Source: Anaerolineaceae bacterium (lineage in GTDB: Bacteria; Chloroflexota; Anaerolineae; Anaerolineales; Anaerolineaceae). From it: a DNA stretch of 18,840 nucleotides. This document shows, piece after piece, positions 15,788-18,840 of the stretch. Every line of letters begins with the position of its first letter. The first letter of the stretch is position 1. The translations under genes were made by a program, and so were the position numbers. Under the pieces are notes generated by a model. The model ran no database searches. It was not told where the DNA came from and saw nothing but the letters and a program-made list of their open reading frames with translations. The stretch covers positions 1 to 18,840 of the forward strand of contig DMDF01000057.1 of the NCBI GenBank assembly GCA_003446605.1. The letters run 5' to 3'.

Positions 15788-16549
15788 CTATCCAAGAACG
15801 TCATTAAGAAACCTGTGGATCTGCATATTCCAGAAGAACCAATCATGCTTTGCATCTTCTTCCTGATAATCGACCGCAATCCCCAATGAAAGGCAAGCTT
15901 TATAGTAAAGAAGGCTTAGCGGGTATAAATCGTCTTGCCGCCCACAGGCAATGAAGAGTTTGGGCAATGTAGATGGATGTTCTGATGCTCTTTTTAACCA
16001 GACCGCTGGATCGTGTTCACTTCCTGCAAGTTCTTGCAAATCCCCAAAAAGATAGGTGAATTCCTCATAACGTGAATCGTCAGGATTTATTTTGAAAATA
16101 TCCAAAGACAAAACACCCGAAAAGCTTGCTGCGGCAAAAAAACGTTCGGGGTAGGAGAAAGCTGCCTTGAAAGCGCCGTACCCACCCATCGAAACACCTG
16201 CGATCATGGTGTCTTCCCTCTGTGGGGCAAGGTCGAAAACATCCGAAAGATATTGGGGGAGTTCTTCCATAAGGTATGAAAAATAGCGCTGTCCATTGGG
16301 TTGATCAGTATAAAAGCTGCGCCCTGCCGATGGCATTATCACCACCAGACCAAAAGTGTTTGCAATTGTTTCAATGGATGAATAACGTTGCCAGGCACTG
16401 GCATCATCGCTAAGACCATGCAGTAAGTACAGCACCTTACGTTTTCTTACCGGCAATTCTTCCATCTGCCCAGGGTCAGGAACGATAATATTCAAGGGCA
16501 TATTGACTTTAACGGTCTCAGATAAATGGTCGATATGAATATACGCCAT
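15788..16549 (-). CDS. Alpha/beta-hydrolase esterase, EstA/S-formylglutathione-hydrolase-like family
   Basis: This 253-aa serine esterase has the order expected for the putative-esterase (esterase D) family: oxyanion-hole LLHGLSDDASAWQR (42-55), nucleophile elbow GVSMGG with Ser120, acid residue at Asp206 or Asp207 in ACGRQDDLYP, and His235 in KHDWFFW. There is no signal peptide, so it acts in the cytoplasm. Bacterial relatives (tributyrin esterase, acetyl- and feruloyl-esterases) remove short acyl groups. Between a sugar symporter and a metallohydrolase, deacylation of an imported sugar derivative is the likeliest role. The start has a strong GGAGGTG 6 bases upstream, in the 15-bp gap after the symporter gene. 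Confidence 0.9.
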   Translation of the reverse strand: MAYIHIDHLSETVKVNMPLNIIVPDPGQMEELPVRKRKVLYLLHGLSDDASAWQRYSSIETIANTFGLVVIMPSAGRSFYTDQPNGQRYFSYLMEELPQYLSDVFDLAPQREDTMIAGVSMGGYGAFKAAFSYPERFFAAASFSGVLSLDIFKINPDDSRYEEFTYLFGDLQELAGSEHDPAVWLKRASEHPSTLPKLFIACGRQDDLYPLSLLYYKACLSLGIAVDYQEEDAKHDWFFWNMQIHRFLNDVLG

Positions 16550-16564
16550 TCTGGCACCTCCGTT

Positions 16565-17863
16565 TTAATTAACGCTTATGGGTTCTTTGTCGTTCTTTGT
16601 TTTATTGAAGTCAATAAAGAACGAGAATATAAAACTAATGACCATTAAAATAAAAGGAAAAACTGTCAGCAGGAATCTGGCAGCACTATCTGGTGCCGCG
16701 CCAGGATTATCACCGCTTTCAAAGCCAAAAAGAACAAATACCAGATAAAATGCGAAGCTGGTGAATAATCCATTGAGCCGGTTCATGAAACCCAGCGCGT
16801 TGGAAATAATCCCTTCACGCCGTACATTGTATTTCAGTCTATCCTCGTCGATGATTTTTGCGCCAATCAAATCCATGGTAACAATCACACCGGATATACC
16901 AAAACCTACTAAAGCACCGCTGATGATGGCTGATGTCAAAGAATTCGCAAAGTACATGGGGATAAAGGCTACAGCTAAAACAAGCAAAGCCGCCCGCCAA
17001 ACAGGAATCACCGAGTATTTTTTAACCATCTTCGCCCAAATGGATACACAACCGATGGCTACCAATAAAACTGAACCGAATAGAAGTGTCTGCTGACCAG
17101 CAGAAATACCTAACGTGTATTTGGCAAAAAATGGCACTGCGGCTAGAACAAGGGATACCGCAGCGCTATAGAAAGCATTAGCGAACCCTGCAATCCAGAA
17201 TTTTTTGTTAATGAACAGGCTTTTTAAGCTATCCCATAACTTAGGTTGCTCTTCATCCGGTTGGATCCCTGCATCCTTGCAAGAGAGCGACATGTACATG
17301 ATGACGATTCCCCCCAGGATTCCATAGATGATAGATGTTTTTGAGTACCCGATAGCATTGGTTACAACTGGTGTCAATGCAATGCTGATGATCATCGCTA
17401 CTAGTTGAAATGCCTGTCGCATGGCATTGGTTTTTGCGCGGCTCTCATCAGTTGTGAAAAGTTCCGGGAAGAGAGCTGCATAGTTCGCATTGATGATCGA
17501 ATCGATGGTACCTGTCAGAATATAAAAAACCAGACAATACATGAACAATTCGTTCCCCGAGGATTGTGCTGGGGGGTTATAAAATGCGATCAAACAAAGC
17601 ACCAGCAATGGTGTGCTGATTACCAACCATGGACGCCTTCTGCCCCATTTCGAATGCGTGCGATCTGATAAATAGCCATAGACCGGGTTATCAATCGCGT
17701 CGATAAATGTATAAATAAAAAGAATTTGAGCTAATTGAACTGTGGACATTCCTAACAGGTCAACATAAAAAACCGCCGCATAAGTTTTTAACATGTTGAT
17801 TGGAATCGAAGTACCAAACATCCCAATGGCATAACTGAAGGTTTTTGAACGTTTTTCACTCAT
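16565..17863 (-). CDS. GPH-family sugar:cation symporter (MFS)
   Basis: This 432-aa inner-membrane transporter has about 12 hydrophobic segments. The glycoside-pentoside-hexuronide:cation symporter signature is clear: DAIDNPVYGYLSD (55-67) followed by RTHSKWGRRRPWL (68-80), matching the MelB/XynB/UidB-type loop 2-3. Asp55 and Asp59-region acidic residues in that helix are where MelB binds its coupling cation. A central hydrophilic loop lies around 210-225. The start has AAAGGAGGAAA about 8 bases upstream. It is the first gene of the operon; the esterase gene follows after 15 bp. GPH proteins import glycosides and uronides with Na+ or H+; the exact sugar cannot be assigned. No clear promoter was found upstream. 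Confidence 0.93.
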   Translation of the reverse strand: MSEKRSKTFSYAIGMFGTSIPINMLKTYAAVFYVDLLGMSTVQLAQILFIYTFIDAIDNPVYGYLSDRTHSKWGRRRPWLVISTPLLVLCLIAFYNPPAQSSGNELFMYCLVFYILTGTIDSIINANYAALFPELFTTDESRAKTNAMRQAFQLVAMIISIALTPVVTNAIGYSKTSIIYGILGGIVIMYMSLSCKDAGIQPDEEQPKLWDSLKSLFINKKFWIAGFANAFYSAAVSLVLAAVPFFAKYTLGISAGQQTLLFGSVLLVAIGCVSIWAKMVKKYSVIPVWRAALLVLAVAFIPMYFANSLTSAIISGALVGFGISGVIVTMDLIGAKIIDEDRLKYNVRREGIISNALGFMNRLNGLFTSFAFYLVFVLFGFESGDNPGAAPDSAARFLLTVFPFILMVISFIFSFFIDFNKTKNDKEPISVN

Positions 17864-18209
17864 TGTAAATTTCCTCCTTTTTCTATTTCAATTTAACTGC
17901 ACACATCGCCTTTTGTTTTCTCTTATGTAAATTTAAAACAATTTTGAGGAGCAAAGAAATTGGAGTCTGTGATGGGGGGGATAATTCCACAAGAAGATTA
18001 TTAACCCTGATGGTTGGGATGAAAGGTTAATTTTCCATTTCTCCAACTTAGAATTCTCTATTCTATTATTGATGTGCTTAGAAATTCACATAAGCGATAT
18101 GTTAATCATATATCGGATTTTGTAAAGGCATACAATTTTCATTTACTCTTAACAAAGATAACCTTACGCTTTAACAAACTCTTTTACATACATAACAGAA
18201 CCATTCCAA
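17864..18209. other. 346-bp AT-rich stretch without a gene
   Basis: Neither strand holds a credible coding region. It contains the ribosome binding site of the symporter gene, a run of seven G (17974-17980), a weak dyad CGATAT/ATATCG around 18094-18113 and a TTAACAAA direct repeat. No confident promoter or terminator was found, although it must hold the symporter operon promoter and the 3' end of the methyltransferase transcript. Confidence 0.6.
18149..18178 (+). repeat. TTAACAAA direct repeat, 22-bp period
   Basis: TTAACAAA occurs at 18149-18156 and 18171-18178, about two helical turns apart, with a related TAACCT between them (18159-18164). It could bind a tandem-dimer response regulator (Pho-box-like), or be chance in AT-rich DNA. 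It lies almost 290 bp from the symporter start. Confidence 0.3.
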
Positions 18210-18840
18210 CTAATCGTCATTTTTCTGCCAAACGTGATACAAGCCTACATTGCCTTCTTTCCCATCTGAATAGAAATTTTCAAGGATCGTAAAACCAAGG
18301 TCTGTGGCTATTAGCTGTAATTCTCCCGGTGTAAAAATGTGCACATAACGATAACCCACCTCATCCATTGTTGAGGTGGTTGATTTCCAATCTAATAAAA
18401 CATCGCCTGATTCCACATCTGATTCCGACATACCTATTACATTCCATGATTGAAACCTTTTGACCAAACGCGTACTATTCTGTGGCTGCCAAACACTAAA
18501 AATAAATTTAGTGGCAGGGTACATGCATTTCCGAACATGCTGAAATAAAATCCGTCGATTCTCACTACCAGGGATATGGTGAAATACAGCAAACGCACAG
18601 ATCACTTCCCAAGGTTTATAGGTGGAGATGCTCCGCCAATCAGATGCAACGAGATCAAATGCAGAAAATTGCGCTTTAAATAAACATTTTCCCTGTAATG
18701 TTGCATACAATTGCTGTGCATCATTAATAAGATTTGGACTAAAATCTACTCCCATATACATGCCAGAGAATTTCTGGGCGCAAAGGTTGCGAAGAATATT
18801 CCCATTCCCGCAGCCAAGATCCAGAATATTACCCGGAAGT
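18210..18840 (-). CDS. Class I SAM-dependent methyltransferase, Trm9/ALKBH8-like, partial (N-terminus outside window)
   Basis: The frame stays open to the right edge, giving 209 visible residues. The part nearest the edge reads PGNILDLGCGNGNIL, the SAM-binding motif I, followed by the acidic loop GVDFSPNLI (motif II). Motif IV is FAVFHHIP, and motif V lies around KFIFSVWQPQNSTR. The C-terminal third has GDVLLDWKS, then YRYVHIFTPGELQLIATDLGF, resembling the DVLVPWK...RYYH.F..GEL block of Trm9/ALKBH8 wobble-uridine methyltransferases. Those enzymes methylate carboxymethyl groups at U34 of tRNA. The likeness is from memory of the family, so a small-molecule methyltransferase remains possible. 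The ATG at 18761 lies after motif I and cannot be the true start. Downstream is the gene-free stretch leading to the symporter operon. Confidence 0.82.
   Translation of the reverse strand, partial: LPGNILDLGCGNGNILRNLCAQKFSGMYMGVDFSPNLINDAQQLYATLQGKCLFKAQFSAFDLVASDWRSISTYKPWEVICAFAVFHHIPGSENRRILFQHVRKCMYPATKFIFSVWQPQNSTRLVKRFQSWNVIGMSESDVESGDVLLDWKSTTSTMDEVGYRYVHIFTPGELQLIATDLGFTILENFYSDGKEGNVGLYHVWQKNDD

Noticed and set aside
15781..15793. Small hairpin GGATA/TATCC at the esterase stop codon
   Set aside because: A 5-bp stem with a 3-nt loop and no U-run; too short to call a terminator and likely chance inside a tight operon junction.

Overview
The window most resembles a chromosomal segment from an anaerobic member of the Chloroflexota, class Anaerolineae. 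This is inferred from moderate GC content, Thr/Pro-rich linkers on several extracytoplasmic lipoproteins (residues 29-44 of the 644-aa binding protein, residues 711-739 of the penicillin-binding protein), and the mix of Opp-type peptide uptake, GPH symporter and GH38-like genes. No rRNA, tRNA, CRISPR array, insertion sequence or phage gene was found. Genes are densely packed, and two coding regions run off the window ends.

Region 1 (1-8869, all minus strand). In transcription order the genes are maf (NTP pyrophosphatase), a lipoprotein penicillin-binding protein with a PBP2a/MecA-like domain order, rsgA (30S-maturation GTPase), a 644-aa family-5 solute-binding lipoprotein, oppD-like and oppF-like ATPases, and a second family-5 solute-binding lipoprotein cut by the left edge. 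The first four genes are very tightly spaced (4-bp gap, 4-bp overlap, 32-bp gap). A near-consensus sigma-70 promoter with a hairpin leader lies just before the oppD-like gene, so the ATPases and second binding protein can also be transcribed on their own. The permeases are not in the window and are expected beyond position 1.

Region 2 (8870-12163). A FemAB/CelD-type GNAT acyltransferase is divergent from maf. It converges on a membrane-anchored M20 metallopeptidase, and their stop codons overlap. Upstream of the peptidase is a 215-aa protein that looks like a DhaL/DAK2-fold protein with altered nucleotide/metal-site motifs. A terminator behind it shares bases with the peptidase promoter.

Region 3 (12164-17863) is the most system-like part. 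A GH38-like DUF5054 protein is preceded by a promoter and a perfect 18-bp LacI-family-style palindrome. It faces a three-gene minus-strand operon: GPH-type sugar:cation symporter, serine esterase, and PHP-domain CehA/McbA-type metallohydrolase. Together they suggest uptake, deacylation and hydrolysis of a modified glycoside or glycan. No regulator gene is visible.

Region 4 (17864-18840) is a 346-bp gene-free stretch followed by a truncated SAM methyltransferase whose C-terminal half recalls the Trm9/ALKBH8 tRNA-wobble methyltransferases.
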